Assembly (NCBI RefSeq): GCF_014639435.1
Contig: NZ_BMFZ01000006.1
Coordinates: forward strand, 62,001 to 126,000
Source of the DNA: Hafnia psychrotolerans
GTDB lineage: Bacteria > Pseudomonadota > Gammaproteobacteria > Enterobacterales > Enterobacteriaceae
Length of the DNA: 64,000 nt
Direction: 5' to 3'
Shown in pieces: positions 1 to 9,056 of the stretch (position 1 is the first letter of the stretch; every line of letters begins with the position of its first letter). The notes under the pieces are model-generated. The model did no database searches. It was not told the DNA's origin and saw only the letters and a list, made by a program, of their open reading frames with translations. A program made the position numbers and the translations under genes.

Positions 1-486
1 AACCCCGGCCAGGCGCTCAAAGGCGGTATAGTGTGGCTCCATTTCTTCCCAGTCGGTGCCCCAATCCTGTAATACCAGCTCTTCAGGAAGTGCTTTGGCA
101 CCGTACTTTTCGGTCAGGTGGCTTTTGAGACGAAATTCATCAGGCTGGAAGCGGAAGGTGATGCCCGCCCAGTGGTTGCCCGCGCCACCCGTGCCGTTAC
201 CTGGGTGGAATGAACCCCATTCGCGCATGGGCAGCGCGGTTTGTGACGGGTTATTGCGGATGGTGACGGCGTTTTGTGCGGTTTGTAACATCAGTTCCTG
301 GCGGCTGCTGTAACGCAGTTCATCGGTGACGGTCGCCACGTTGAAGTCACGTGCGGTATCGCGCCAGGGGCCACGTTCGATGGCGACGACATTCAGCCCT
401 TCGTCGGCCAGTTCATTAGCAATGATGGAACCGGCCCAGCCGAGTCCAATCACCACAACATCAGTTTTGGGTAATTTCTTTGCCAT
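1..486 (-). CDS. GMC oxidoreductase, gluconate 2-dehydrogenase flavoprotein-type subunit (partial, C-terminus beyond window)
   Basis: Only the first 162 residues lie in the window; the gene runs off the left edge. The N-terminus carries an FAD-binding Rossmann motif (VVVIGLGWAGS, about residues 10-20) and a Gly-rich GNGTGGAGNHWAG stretch near residue 100, both typical of the GMC/choline dehydrogenase-like flavoprotein subunit of membrane-bound gluconate or 2-ketogluconate dehydrogenases. These enzymes oxidise sugar acids on the periplasmic side and pass electrons to a cytochrome c subunit and quinone. The start is ATG at 484-486, 17 nt after the stop of the upstream subunit-3 gene, so the two are co-transcribed. 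A cytochrome c subunit gene is expected just outside the window. The exact substrate (gluconate, 2-ketogluconate, sorbitol) cannot be told from this fragment. Confidence 0.85.
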   Translation of the reverse strand, partial: MAKKLPKTDVVVIGLGWAGSIIANELADEGLNVVAIERGPWRDTARDFNVATVTDELRYSSRQELMLQTAQNAVTIRNNPSQTALPMREWGSFHPGNGTGGAGNHWAGITFRFQPDEFRLKSHLTEKYGAKALPEELVLQDWGTDWEEMEPHYTAFERLAGV

Positions 487-503
487 AATCTTTCTCTTCG
501 CCC

Positions 504-1253
504 CTAGCCTTTCATCTTCCATGCATCTCCACCGGAGATACTCAGCGGTTCCAGATCTAATTTCTGGTTATGTTTGCTGACGTATTCACGGTAGTCATAG
601 CGCGCACCCGGGAAACCGAGCATTTTCCACGACACCATATTGCGGTTTCCGCCATAAATCGGATCGGCGAAGAAACCTTCCATGGTGTTCTTCAACACGA
701 TGTCGAAGAAGAGGTTGGAATCGATTCCATTCAGAGCAATGCTTCCGGTCTCTAAATTGCTAAGGATCTCATCTTGCTGGTCGCCGGTCAGATCTTTGAA
801 GGATTTTTTATACTGGGCCTGAGTATGTTGATCGAGCGCTGCCAGCCCGAAACGGTAACGCTGTTGTGGCACCAGCGGTGACTGATCGCCTTGCTCAGGT
901 GTACCTGACTTGAAAGGGCCTTGCATATAGAGGCGTGAATAGGTGCCGTAAAAACCGGCCATCTGACGATCGATAAATACCGCACAACCGGCATCTTTTC
1001 CCCCCACGCTCAGTTCATCGGCGGGGATCAGGCGGTCAACAATGGCTTCCAGAGCAGCGGCTTCGGCGTCGGTAAAGAACACCCAGCCGTCTGTTTCGAT
1101 CTGCGGTGGTGGGCTGGCATCAAAGGGGCTCCATACGGGCGTACCTTTGAGCGTAACGGCATTGGCGGCTTTCGCCGCGCCAAGCACAGCAGAGGCTGCG
1201 GTGAACGTCAAAATTTGCCGACGCGTGACGCCAGGCAAGGTTTTTTTGCTCAT
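504..1253 (-). CDS. Gluconate 2-dehydrogenase subunit 3 family protein (Tat-exported)
   Basis: A 249-residue protein with a clear twin-arginine signal (TRRQILTF at residues 10-17, then a hydrophobic Ala-rich stretch ending near ANA). The rest matches the small gamma subunit (gluconate 2-dehydrogenase subunit 3 family) that accompanies GMC flavoproteins and is thought to carry or escort the folded flavoprotein through the Tat system. It is the first gene of a minus-strand operon followed 17 nt later by the flavoprotein. The start is supported by AAGGA about 7 nt upstream. A good CRP-like site lies about 95 bp upstream (1347-1362), which suggests catabolite control. The family assignment is firm; the substrate is not. 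Confidence 0.87.
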   Translation of the reverse strand: MSKKTLPGVTRRQILTFTAASAVLGAAKAANAVTLKGTPVWSPFDASPPPQIETDGWVFFTDAEAAALEAIVDRLIPADELSVGGKDAGCAVFIDRQMAGFYGTYSRLYMQGPFKSGTPEQGDQSPLVPQQRYRFGLAALDQHTQAQYKKSFKDLTGDQQDEILSNLETGSIALNGIDSNLFFDIVLKNTMEGFFADPIYGGNRNMVSWKMLGFPGARYDYREYVSKHNQKLDLEPLSISGGDAWKMKG

Positions 1254-1635
1254 CTATGTTCCTTTTTTTATAGAATGTGCACTTTTCACCAACCCGTCTT
1301 TGCTGTTTGGCAAGTCGGAGATGTCGTGCTGATAACGTTATTGAACTGTGATGGTAGTCACGCTCTGCAAATAAAAATTTACATTCGGGTGGCGTAGCCA
1401 CATCAAACGTACGTCATTAGGATAGTTGAAAACAGGGGGTGAGGAGAATGCAAGTAGATGTTAAAAATGTTAATAAATGTGTGCATTTCGGTAGAGGTGT
1501 TATTAAAAATGCAGTTTATTGACAGAGAAACGCGGATTTGGCCAGCAACCGAAAGCGGGGTAATGGGGAGATAAAGCGGCATTCAGGGTTGAAATATGTC
1601 TGACCTCGGGTAAGATCCCAACTCACTCTTAATTT
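1254..1635. promoter_or_regulatory. Divergent intergenic region between the gluconate dehydrogenase operon and ychO
   Basis: This 382-bp stretch must hold the promoters of both flanking genes. The clearest element is the CRP-like palindrome at 1347-1362. The part nearest ychO (about 1440-1530) is AT-rich. I see no convincing ORF, terminator or small RNA gene. Confidence 0.5.
1347..1362. promoter_or_regulatory. CRP-like binding site
   Basis: TGTGA-TGGTAG-TCACG matches the CRP consensus TGTGA-N6-TCACA at 9 of 10 core positions. It lies about 95 bp upstream of the gluconate dehydrogenase operon start and 275 bp upstream of ychO, so the former is the likelier target. Confidence 0.55.
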
Positions 1636-3147
1636 ATGCAGAATATGATAGACATCACGGTTTTTTTTCCCAATTTAATCAAGCGGATTGTGCCTGTGCT
1701 GCGCAGCCCTTTTTGGTTGCTCGTGGGGTCGGTATTTTATACTACAAGCGTCAATGCGCTGACGGGATACGCCTATCAGCCATTGTCCTATGATGTTGAT
1801 CTTTCTGCTCCGGCGGGCGATGCGGATTCTCTGTTCAACGCGGGTATGCCTGCCACGGATCGTAATGCATTGCCGAGCCTTGGCAGCGCCTATTACAAGC
1901 CATCATCCGGTACCCGCGCTGTAGAGACAAAAATTGCCACAACTCTCAAGCAGTTCGGTGAGCAAAGCATATCCAGCGACAGTGCAGATCCCTGGCGTGA
2001 ACAGGCTGAAACCCTGGCGCTGACTCAGGCGGCTAAACTGGTGCAGAAAGAGACCAGTAGTCTGCTCTCTCCGCTCGGGACTGCCAGTGTCTCTCTGGAC
2101 GTCAGTGGGCATAATTTTGATGGCAGTTCAGGCCAGCTCTTCAGCCCGTTGTATAACGGTAAAACCCTGCTGACCTACAGCCAGGTTGGCGTTAGCCGCT
2201 CAGCCGATACAATGATAGGGAATTTCGGCCTGGGGCAGCGCTGGAGCGAAGGGGCATGGATGTTCGGATATAATGCTTTTGTCGATAACGATTTTGACCA
2301 CCAATTGACGCGCGGCAGTCTTGGTGCAGAAGCCTGGACAGATTACCTGCATTTTTCTACCAACTACTACCAGCCGTTCTCCTCCTACCGACCGGACGAC
2401 AGTACCTCGACCCAGCTAAGACGTCAGGCGCGGGGTTACGATATCACCACTAAAGGTTATTTGCCTTTCTATCGCCAGCTTGGTGCCTCACTGAGCTATG
2501 AACAGTATTACGGCGATCAAGTGGATCTCTTTGGCAACGGCACGCGTCAGACTAATCCGTCGGCCATGACGTTTGGCATCAATTACACACCGGTACCTCT
2601 GGTGACGTTGAAGGCGTCCCATCAGGCGGGGCAGGACGGGGACAATCAGGATACCGTGCAGTTGTCGTTGAATTACCGTTTAGGCGTGCCGTTGGATCAG
2701 CAACTCTCAACTCACTCTGTGGATGATGCTCACTCGTTACGCGGTAGTCGTATGGACCTGGTCGAGCGCAACAACGTGCCAGTGATGGATTTCAAACAGC
2801 GTAAAACCCTCTCAGTGTTTCTCGCCACACCACCGTGGACGTTACATTCAGGCGAAACATTAACGCTGAAACTCCAGGTCAAGGCGCTCAACAGTCTGAC
2901 GGCACTAAGCTGGCAGGGCGATACCCAAGCGCTGAGTCTGACGCCGCCGCCCAATAACCGCGATACTGAGGGATGGAGCGTGATCATACCGCAGTGGGAC
3001 AGTTCGCCGGATGCCAGCAACAGTTATCATCTCTCGGTCACCGTCGTTGATAGCAAGCAGCAGCATGTCACCTCCAACTGGATCACTTTGGACGTACCTC
3101 CGCCGCCGCTCAGCGCGGGGATGCAGGATCAGGGGCTTAATTTCTAA
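1636..3147 (+). CDS. ychO: Inverse autotransporter (intimin/invasin family), YchO type
   Basis: A 503-residue outer-membrane protein. Residues about 1-40 hold a hydrophobic signal segment; about 140-370 form the inverse autotransporter beta-barrel, with family hallmarks such as LLTYSQVG, GLGQRW, GYNAFVDNDF, SLGAEAWTDYL, NYYQPFS, GYLPFY and FGINYTPVPL, followed by the linker GSRMDLVERNN. Residues about 385-490 look like one Ig-like passenger domain. Invasin and intimin carry several domains and often a C-type lectin tip, so this is a minimal form. In E. coli the invasin-like gene ychO sits beside narL, and here the gene converges on narL, supporting the name. The upstream ribosome site is weak, so the exact start is uncertain (an alternative Met is at 1645). 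The function is probably adhesion or envelope related; no ligand is evident. Confidence 0.85.
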   Translation: MQNMIDITVFFPNLIKRIVPVLRSPFWLLVGSVFYTTSVNALTGYAYQPLSYDVDLSAPAGDADSLFNAGMPATDRNALPSLGSAYYKPSSGTRAVETKIATTLKQFGEQSISSDSADPWREQAETLALTQAAKLVQKETSSLLSPLGTASVSLDVSGHNFDGSSGQLFSPLYNGKTLLTYSQVGVSRSADTMIGNFGLGQRWSEGAWMFGYNAFVDNDFDHQLTRGSLGAEAWTDYLHFSTNYYQPFSSYRPDDSTSTQLRRQARGYDITTKGYLPFYRQLGASLSYEQYYGDQVDLFGNGTRQTNPSAMTFGINYTPVPLVTLKASHQAGQDGDNQDTVQLSLNYRLGVPLDQQLSTHSVDDAHSLRGSRMDLVERNNVPVMDFKQRKTLSVFLATPPWTLHSGETLTLKLQVKALNSLTALSWQGDTQALSLTPPPNNRDTEGWSVIIPQWDSSPDASNSYHLSVTVVDSKQQHVTSNWITLDVPPPPLSAGMQDQGLNF

Positions 3148-3789
3148 GCTGTGGGCTTGCTGTCCACGGCTGCTTTTGAATCTTTAAATTCAAGTTCAAG
3201 GTCGTGGGCGTCGGCCCACACCGACCAGAGACCCGCAGTCGCGCGGGCCTCTGGACTCCGCGCTTTTTCATGAGACACCGACAGCTTCGCCGCTGGCAGG
3301 GCACGTGTTTCAGGTATCTCAGTGATAGCCGTAAAATGTCATCGCTCCGCGATCCCCGGCTGCGGGTTCGAGCCAACGATAAAGAGGTTGTCTCTCCACC
3401 GACTTGCCGGTGACATTTTGAACACGGCCGGGGCTTTTTCAAATTCAAAACCAGACACGTCTTTATCTTTTAAAAAAGCGTGGGCCGCATTCAAAAATGG
3501 CGCTGAGCAAGAGGTGGAAAACCGCGCGTCTTTTTGCGCGGGTTGTAACCCGCAGCGAAGGAACCGCAACGCGGCGGCATTTTGCGGCTATAACGGAAAT
3601 ACCTGAAACACGGCCATTGTGACCTGCGCAGCTGCGGTGTGAAAAAAGAAAAAACGCAGGATTCCAAAGGGTTTCGTTCAAAACCCTTTGGGCCAGTGTG
3701 GGCGGCGAGCCCACGACCTTGAAGTTGAACTTGAAGTTGAACTTGAATTTAAATTTGAATTTAAAAGTGCATGTGGGCCAGCGCCCACC
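3148..3789. repeat. Giant palindromic repeat element, copy A
   Basis: An intergenic element between the convergent genes ychO and narL. Outer parts carry degenerate AAATTC/AAGTTC hexamers on the left (about 3186-3200) and their complements on the right (about 3717-3765). A GTGGGC-GTCG-GCCCAC hairpin (3204-3219) is mirrored by GTGGGC-GGCGA-GCCCAC (3698-3714). Inner blocks are also mirrored, for example the GTGTTTCAGGTATCTCAG block near 3308 and CTGAAACACGGCCATTGTGA near 3604. The whole element is thus one imperfect inverted repeat centred near 3459. Copies B and C share order and sequence. No transposase or convincing protein is encoded. The family is unrecognised. Confidence 0.85.
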
Positions 3790-4440
3790 CTAAAGCACAT
3801 TACTTTGCAATACCCAAACCGCCGCTTCGACGCGAGATTTCAGTTTCATCTTTTTAAGCAGATGTTTCACATGGACTTTGACGGTGCTTTCTGTGATGTT
3901 CAAACGGCGAGCGATGACTTTATTCGGTAATCCTTCGGCGATAAGTTTAATGATATCGCGTTCACGTGGCGTCAGGGATTGAATATCACGGTCACCGCTG
4001 GGGCGGCTTTCCCGCAGACTGGCAGCCAGCACCGGCGTCAGCGCTTCGCTCAGCACCATTTTACCGGCAGCGGCATTGTGCAATGCAGCCAGTAAATCTT
4101 CAGGTTCCATATCTTTCAGTAGATAGCCGTCAGCGCCACGTTTAAGCGCTGTCACCACATCATCTTCATGATTCGAGACGCTAAACACGACAATACGGCC
4201 TGACAGCGAGGTCTGGCGCATTTTATCCAAGGTATCCAGACCGTTCATGCCGGGCATATTGAGATCCAAAAGGGTCAGGTCGGGGTCCAGTTCCTTTGCC
4301 AGCTCAACGCCTTGTTCGCCATTGCTCGCTTCGCCAATCACCAGCAGCATGGGGTCCAGCGCGATAAGTTGCTTGACGCCATTGCGCAGCATTGGGTGGT
4401 CGTCGATCAGCAGGATGGTGGAAGGGGTCATGTCGGTCAT
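3790..4440 (-). CDS. narL: Nitrate/nitrite response regulator NarL
   Basis: A 216-residue NarL/FixJ-type regulator. The receiver domain (residues about 8-125) has the acidic pair Asp13/Asp14, the phosphorylation site Asp59 in LLDLNMPGM and Lys in the LLKDM motif. A LuxR-type helix-turn-helix follows ([15 protein letters not shown], then [18 protein letters not shown]). The length equals E. coli NarL. It overlaps the end of narX by 4 bp, so the sensor and regulator are translationally coupled. The phosphorylated form would act on the heptamer sites seen upstream of narX/narK and narG in this window. The gene ends directly at repeat element A. Confidence 0.97.
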   Translation of the reverse strand: MTDMTPSTILLIDDHPMLRNGVKQLIALDPMLLVIGEASNGEQGVELAKELDPDLTLLDLNMPGMNGLDTLDKMRQTSLSGRIVVFSVSNHEDDVVTALKRGADGYLLKDMEPEDLLAALHNAAAGKMVLSEALTPVLAASLRESRPSGDRDIQSLTPRERDIIKLIAEGLPNKVIARRLNITESTVKVHVKHLLKKMKLKSRVEAAVWVLQSNVL

Positions 4441-6269
4441 ACTTGCTCCTGAGGATTAATGGGCAATGCATCGGGGCGAAAGCGCACGGTAACGTTGGTG
4501 CCACCATTGACCCTGCGGGCAATGCTGCATTCACCATGCAAACTTTTGGCGCGGTCCTGCATAATGATCAGGCCGTAATGATTTTGTCGTTCAATATTCG
4601 CGGGAAGCCCCTGGCCGTTGTCGTCCACTTGCATGAGAATCTGGCCTTTTTCGCAGGTCAACTTCAGGGAAACGTGGGTAGCCCTGGCATGTTTAAACGT
4701 ATTATTAAGTGCTTCGCGGGCGATGTGTAGCAGATGAATTGCCTGATTCGCCGGTACCGAACGCGAAGGTAGCTGGTAATCGAAGGTAATGTTGATGCCC
4801 ATGCGCCCGGAGAACTCATCCACGGTATGTTGCAGTGCCGCCCGCAAACCCGGCGCATGCATTTTCAGGCGGAAGGTGGTCAGCAATTCCCGTAGCTGGC
4901 GGTAAGCGGTATTCAGTTCATCGCGAATTTGCTGGATCAACTGGCTGTTTTCTTCGCTCAGATTGGTGCCCTGTATCTGCAGGCAGGCAATCTGAATCTT
5001 CATGCACGAGAGCGACTGGGCCAGCGAGTCATGCAGTTCCCGGGCGATGGCCGAACGTTCATCCATCAACATCAATTGCTGCTGATGCTCAGCCTGTCGC
5101 GCCAGCATCAGCGAGCTGGTCAGCTGTTCCAGCAAGGTGGTGATCAATTGCTGTTGATCGCTATTAAGCTGGCAGTCCTGTGGCAATTGAGCCAGCAATA
5201 CACCGTAATTTTCCCGTTCATCACCCAGGCTCCAGCTCAGCGGTTGGCGCGGATGACCTTCATCCGGTTGGATGTTATCGCTAAGCAGATGATGTTGAGC
5301 CTGAGCGGCCCGTGTTTTTTTATCCGCTGGTTGCGGACTGCCAATGTCATTAAACAGCTCGGCGCTGTCGTTCTCGTAGAGGCGTAGCTGCACGGACTGC
5401 AGCGGCGTCAGAGTTTGTAACTCTTCCAGCACCGGGACCAGACGCTGTTCGAGCGGTGCGCTGGTGTGCAATTGGCGACTCACACGGTAGAGAAAATCCA
5501 GCACCTGGTTCTTTTGTTGCAGATCGGCTGTTTTATTGGCCACCATTTGCGCCAGGCTGTCGACCAACTGCTCCATCGCCAGCGACATGCTATTGAGCGA
5601 TTGGCCGAGAATATCCATCTCATTATGCGGATGCCGCGTATCTGCCGCAGAAGAGTGCATGGGCTGATAGCGTTGGCTGAATTCCCCGGCGCTGACCGCA
5701 TTGGCCTGCGCCAGCAGGCGCCGCAAGGGTTCGAGTAAACGGCGGCGTAAAAACCAGATGGTCAGCGCCAGCAGCATCAGTGTGAATGCCAGCAGGCCGT
5801 GCTGTACCATAGAGATCAGTGCCAGATGATATTCGGTTTTATGCTCCAGTGCGGCGACCATTTTGTCGAGTTGACTCACATACACCACCACATTGGCCTC
5901 CACCTGAGCCGGGTGTTTTGCCCGTTGAATCTGACCTTTCAGCGTGGTTGTCCAGTAACTGCGCAGTGCGTCGAACTCGGGTTGTAAGTTCTCGCTTTGT
6001 ACGGCACGGCGTAAATCCGAGCTGTCTTGATCCTGCTCCATCTGACGTAAATATCTGTCACTCTCTTTCGTCAAGGGGACAGCGGCCAGTAAGCGATAAC
6101 TTTGCATGCGCAGCGAGCCCGCTTTATTAATGGCGTGAGCATTGCCCTGAATACTCTGCGCCATCCAGGCTGCCACACTCATGCTGCCAATACCCAGCAG
6201 GCCTAACAGAAGCATCAATAATGCAATCTGGCTGACCAGCGAAAGCGGGGTGAAGGCGCGTTTAATCAT
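4437..6269 (-). CDS. narX: Nitrate/nitrite sensor histidine kinase NarX
   Basis: A 610-residue membrane sensor kinase. TM1 is at about residues 12-38, followed by the periplasmic P-box that binds nitrate ([15 protein letters not shown], about residues 43-57), a helical periplasmic domain, TM2 at about 150-172, a HAMP linker, a GAF-like central region, and a HisKA_3 H-box in which His413 of [10 protein letters not shown] is the phosphorylated residue. The N-box ([12 protein letters not shown]) and G-box (VDDNGQGLP) of the ATPase domain are intact. It forms a divergon with narK across a 334-bp control region and overlaps narL by 4 bp. Length and motifs agree with E. coli NarX (598 aa). Confidence 0.97.
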   Translation of the reverse strand: MIKRAFTPLSLVSQIALLMLLLGLLGIGSMSVAAWMAQSIQGNAHAINKAGSLRMQSYRLLAAVPLTKESDRYLRQMEQDQDSSDLRRAVQSENLQPEFDALRSYWTTTLKGQIQRAKHPAQVEANVVVYVSQLDKMVAALEHKTEYHLALISMVQHGLLAFTLMLLALTIWFLRRRLLEPLRRLLAQANAVSAGEFSQRYQPMHSSAADTRHPHNEMDILGQSLNSMSLAMEQLVDSLAQMVANKTADLQQKNQVLDFLYRVSRQLHTSAPLEQRLVPVLEELQTLTPLQSVQLRLYENDSAELFNDIGSPQPADKKTRAAQAQHHLLSDNIQPDEGHPRQPLSWSLGDERENYGVLLAQLPQDCQLNSDQQQLITTLLEQLTSSLMLARQAEHQQQLMLMDERSAIARELHDSLAQSLSCMKIQIACLQIQGTNLSEENSQLIQQIRDELNTAYRQLRELLTTFRLKMHAPGLRAALQHTVDEFSGRMGINITFDYQLPSRSVPANQAIHLLHIAREALNNTFKHARATHVSLKLTCEKGQILMQVDDNGQGLPANIERQNHYGLIIMQDRAKSLHGECSIARRVNGGTNVTVRFRPDALPINPQEQV

Positions 6270-6353
6270 GAATGAGTTCCTGTTGATACAACCTGTGGAA
6301 AAGACATCTTGCCTGTACGTACGTATTTTTTATTATCTCGCCATAATCAAAAA

Positions 6354-6369
6354 TACCCCAATAGGAGTA
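6354..6369. promoter_or_regulatory. NarL 7-2-7 binding site
   Basis: TACCCCA-AT-AGGAGTA is an inverted pair of NarL heptamers (consensus TACYYMT) separated by 2 bp, the arrangement that NarL and NarP bind best. The right half (read as TACTCCT) is a perfect match; the left half differs at the last base. It lies 85-100 bp upstream of narX. Confidence 0.6.
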
Positions 6370-6518
6370 CCCACTAATTTCCACTGCCGATATTTACTCT
6401 GCCGGATTAAGAGGGTTTTGTAATCAATACTTTGATTTATAGTGCTTTATTTTTATTATTTGTCGTACTCACAAAGGACGCCACCCGTTTTAACCCCGAA
6501 AACCTACTCATCATCGGG

Positions 6519-6532
6519 TTGATTTGCATCAA
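6519..6532. promoter_or_regulatory. FNR binding site upstream of narK
   Basis: TTGAT-TTGC-ATCAA matches the FNR consensus TTGAT-N4-ATCAA exactly. It is centred 78 bp upstream of the narK start codon, consistent with anaerobic class II activation of narK. Confidence 0.8.
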
Positions 6533-6603
6533 CATCAAGCAAGAGACCACTACCTAGTGTGTGCAGCATTCATAACGCCAATGTGCTGCATACTGAGGGT
6601 TCT

Positions 6604-8019
6604 ATGTCACACACTTCATCAACACTGACTGAAAAAAAATCACGCCTGCTACAGGACTGGAGACCGGAAGAACCGGCTTTCTGGGCTGAAAGCGGTCATA
6701 AAGTTGCCAGCCGTAATTTGTGGATCTCCGTACCTTCCTTGCTGCTTGGCTTCTGTGTATGGATGCTGTTCAGTCTGGTTTCCGTCAACCTGAACAAAGT
6801 GGGTTTCAATTTTACGACCGATCAACTCTTTATGCTGACGGCTATCCCTTCGGTGTCAGGTGCCATTTTACGCGTACCTTACTCCTTTATGATCCCGTTA
6901 TTTGGCGGCCGCCGCTGGACTGCCATCAGCACGGTATTCCTGGTTATTCCCTGCGTTTGGCTGGGCTTTGCGGTGCAGGATACCACCACGTCATACAATA
7001 CCTTCCTGATCATCTCTTTGCTGTGCGGTTTTGGTGGTGCGAATTTTGCCTCAAGCATGGGCAATATCAGCTTCTTCTACCCGAAAGCTAAACAGGGCGG
7101 TGCGCTGGGCATCAATGGCGGGCTGGGCAATATGGGCGTGAGCGTGATGCAGTTGCTGGCACCGCTGGCGATCTCTTTGGGCATTTTCAGCGCGTTCAGT
7201 GACCCACAAACGCTGGCCGATGGCAGCAGCATGTGGTTGCAAAATGCGGCATGGATCTGGGTGCCATTCCTGCTGATCTGCACCCTGGCGGCCTGGTTGG
7301 GTATGAATGACCTGGCGTCATCGAAAGCATCAATTCGCCAACAGCTACCGGTACTCAAACGCGGCCATTTGTGGATCATGAGTGTGCTCTATCTGGCGGC
7401 ATTTGGCTCGTTCATCGGCTTCTCAGCCGGTTTTGCGATGCTGACTAAAACGCAGTTCCCTGATGTGAACATCATGCATTATGCCTTCTTCGGGCCGCTC
7501 ATCGGTGCGCTGGCGCGTTCAGCCGGCGGTATGCTCTCTGACCGCTTAGGTGGCGTGCGAGTGACTTTCTGGAACTTCGTGGTGATGGCGATCACGGCGG
7601 CATTGCTGTTCCTCACCTTACCACAGGGAGGGGGTGGCGGTAACTTTGCGGCCTTCTTCGGCGTGTTTATGGTGTTGTTCATGACGGCCGGTCTGGGGAG
7701 TGGTTCGACTTATCAGATGATTGCGGTGATTTTCCGCAGACTGACCACTGATTCAGCGCTGGCTCGTGGCGATAGCGCAGAGTCTGCGCAGCGTGAGGCA
7801 GTGACCGATACCGCAGCCGCGTTGGGCTTTATCTCTTCGATTGGCGCGATTGGCGGCTTCTTTATTCCTAAAGCTTTTGGTACCTCACTGGCTATCACCG
7901 GTTCACCCGCGGGTGCGATGAAAGTGTTCCTGGTGTTCTATGTGGTCTGCGCGGTGATCACCTGGGGGGTTTACTGGCGTAAGCTGAATAAAGGTTTTGC
8001 CACCAAAAAAGCGCAGTAA
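6604..8019 (+). CDS. narK: Nitrate/nitrite antiporter NarK
   Basis: A 471-residue major facilitator protein with about 12 membrane segments. It has the nitrate-signature glycine-rich motifs of the NNP family (GGLGNMGVSVMQLLAPLA near residue 165 and GFISSIGAIGGFFIPKAFG near residue 410) and the substrate-binding arginine region LRVPYSF. It imports nitrate in exchange for nitrite during anaerobic respiration. The start at 6604 is chosen over an in-frame ATG at 6559 because GAGG lies about 7 nt upstream and the resulting N-terminus matches the family. It is divergent from narXL and has its own FNR site. It ends in a strong terminator. Confidence 0.96.
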   Translation: MSHTSSTLTEKKSRLLQDWRPEEPAFWAESGHKVASRNLWISVPSLLLGFCVWMLFSLVSVNLNKVGFNFTTDQLFMLTAIPSVSGAILRVPYSFMIPLFGGRRWTAISTVFLVIPCVWLGFAVQDTTTSYNTFLIISLLCGFGGANFASSMGNISFFYPKAKQGGALGINGGLGNMGVSVMQLLAPLAISLGIFSAFSDPQTLADGSSMWLQNAAWIWVPFLLICTLAAWLGMNDLASSKASIRQQLPVLKRGHLWIMSVLYLAAFGSFIGFSAGFAMLTKTQFPDVNIMHYAFFGPLIGALARSAGGMLSDRLGGVRVTFWNFVVMAITAALLFLTLPQGGGGGNFAAFFGVFMVLFMTAGLGSGSTYQMIAVIFRRLTTDSALARGDSAESAQREAVTDTAAALGFISSIGAIGGFFIPKAFGTSLAITGSPAGAMKVFLVFYVVCAVITWGVYWRKLNKGFATKKAQ

Positions 8020-8054
8020 TTATTTTATCGTCAGCGTCGCAAGACCGAACACTT

Positions 8055-8080
8055 AGGCTGCCTGTGGGCAGCCTTTTTTA
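8055..8080 (+). terminator. Rho-independent terminator after narK
   Basis: AGGCTGCC-TGTG-GGCAGCCT (8055-8074) forms an 8-bp stem and runs into a T tract (8074-8080). It lies between the convergent narK and DUF4865 genes. Confidence 0.85.
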
Positions 8081-8635
8081 TCATGAGGATCGTGAGGCGA
8101 TGTTTGCCTGCAGCGGCAACGAGATATGCTTGATCCGATAATGCTGTCCGTTACCGGCAATGATCTTTTTTCCTGCCGTGAAATGGATTTTTTTCCAATT
8201 TGTCGTGTCCCACGCGACGATATCAATCAGCGCATCTAAGGTGGGTTCACCGACAAGTTGCGACAGCGCGCTGAAAGGGGCGATATCACTGATCTCTCTG
8301 GTGGCGAAAACAGCATCAGCAATATCATCGCTTAAACGTGCAGCCACCACCGGATAGGTTCTGACTTGAGGCCATCCAAATGCCTTAGCTACGCCCTGGA
8401 AACCCGTGCTAATGAGAAAGTGATTTAGGCTTTCTGCGTCGCGCCACAAATAAAAGGGCGCATAGAGATTCTCCGTACTGCCGGTTTTCATGTCATCGAG
8501 GCGAGCATAAAGATATGTTTTAAAAATCAGTCCCGGATAGCCATCCAATAAATGGCCATTGTCGGTGATACGTTTTTCAATAATCCCCATGTCGTAATCC
8601 GCAGGCAGGGTGAAACTGTATTGCATGGCAATCAT
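8081..8635 (-). CDS. DUF4865 family protein
   Basis: A 184-residue soluble protein that I recognise as DUF4865 (start of family: YSFTLPADYDMGIIEKRI). The reaction is unknown. The sequence resembles dimeric alpha/beta-barrel monooxygenase-like folds, but this is inference. The start at 8635 is preferred because AAGG lies about 9 nt upstream; an ATG at 8626 is possible and the longer frame to 8686 would overlap the upstream gene. It is the third gene of a three-gene minus-strand operon (CMD, tautomerase, DUF4865), divergent from a LysR regulator. Such trios are common in enterobacteria and suggest metabolism of, or protection from, a small reactive carbonyl or aromatic compound. Confidence 0.75.
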   Translation of the reverse strand: MIAMQYSFTLPADYDMGIIEKRITDNGHLLDGYPGLIFKTYLYARLDDMKTGSTENLYAPFYLWRDAESLNHFLISTGFQGVAKAFGWPQVRTYPVVAARLSDDIADAVFATREISDIAPFSALSQLVGEPTLDALIDIVAWDTTNWKKIHFTAGKKIIAGNGQHYRIKHISLPLQANIASRSS

Positions 8636-8646
8636 GATATAGAGCC

Positions 8647-9054
8647 TTATGTAATAGAGAACATTTCTCCATGGCTGAATGACCAATCTTCTGGCTGAGT
8701 AAAGCTGATGACAATCATCACATCGGCAGGAGAAATACCGAGCTTATGATGTAATTGCCCAACCAGATTTTGGTAAAACGCCTGTTTTTGCGCGGTGTTA
8801 CGTGGCTTACCTCCTGTAATATGGAAGAGCAGAAAGTCTTCTGAACGCAGGCAGTTTTGCTCTGAATCTTTTTTCTCACACAAATAGGTAGGATTAATCA
8901 CGCGCTGGCTTCTACTGACCGGCTCGAACAACTGAAAGCAATCCTCTTCAGGGACGGAAAATGTGCTGATCAGTGCCTCCTGCAACGTGGCAGATATCAC
9001 CGCCTGCCAGCGATCAATACGGTGAGCAGGCAGAGAGATTCGGGTAAATGGCAT
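8647..9054 (-). CDS. Tautomerase family protein
   Basis: A 135-residue protein of the long tautomerase/MIF superfamily group. The start at 9054 is set by a strong AAGGAG 6 nt upstream; it begins MPFTRISLP, so that Met removal exposes the Pro2 general base used by this superfamily. The upstream in-frame extension to 9123 is rejected because it would run over the end of the CMD gene and bury Pro2. The enzyme probably isomerises a keto-enol or unsaturated acid substrate. It sits 2 nt after the CMD gene and 11 nt before DUF4865. Confidence 0.82.
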   Translation of the reverse strand: MPFTRISLPAHRIDRWQAVISATLQEALISTFSVPEEDCFQLFEPVSRSQRVINPTYLCEKKDSEQNCLRSEDFLLFHITGGKPRNTAQKQAFYQNLVGQLHHKLGISPADVMIVISFTQPEDWSFSHGEMFSIT

Positions 9055-9056
9055 GG

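Larger units (their letters stand above)
6270..6603. promoter_or_regulatory. narX-narK divergent control region
   Basis: A 334-bp AT-rich region with a NarL 7-2-7 pair near narX (6354-6369), an additional NarL-type heptamer TACTCAT (6505-6511) and a perfect FNR site (6519-6532) near narK. If FNR acts at the usual -41.5, narK transcription would start near 6567. No ORF is convincing here. Confidence 0.7.

Noticed and set aside
1330-1344. LacI-type operator upstream of the gluconate dehydrogenase operon (TGATAACGTTATTG)
   Set aside because: The right half does not fit TTNCA, so it is weaker than the motifs in the ara region and may be chance.
3204-3413. Small open frames with similar translations inside copies A and B of the giant repeat (both end near SPPTCR)
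   Set aside because: The similarity follows from DNA-level conservation of the palindromic repeat, frames exist on both strands, there is no ribosome site or sensible composition, and copy C does not keep the frame.
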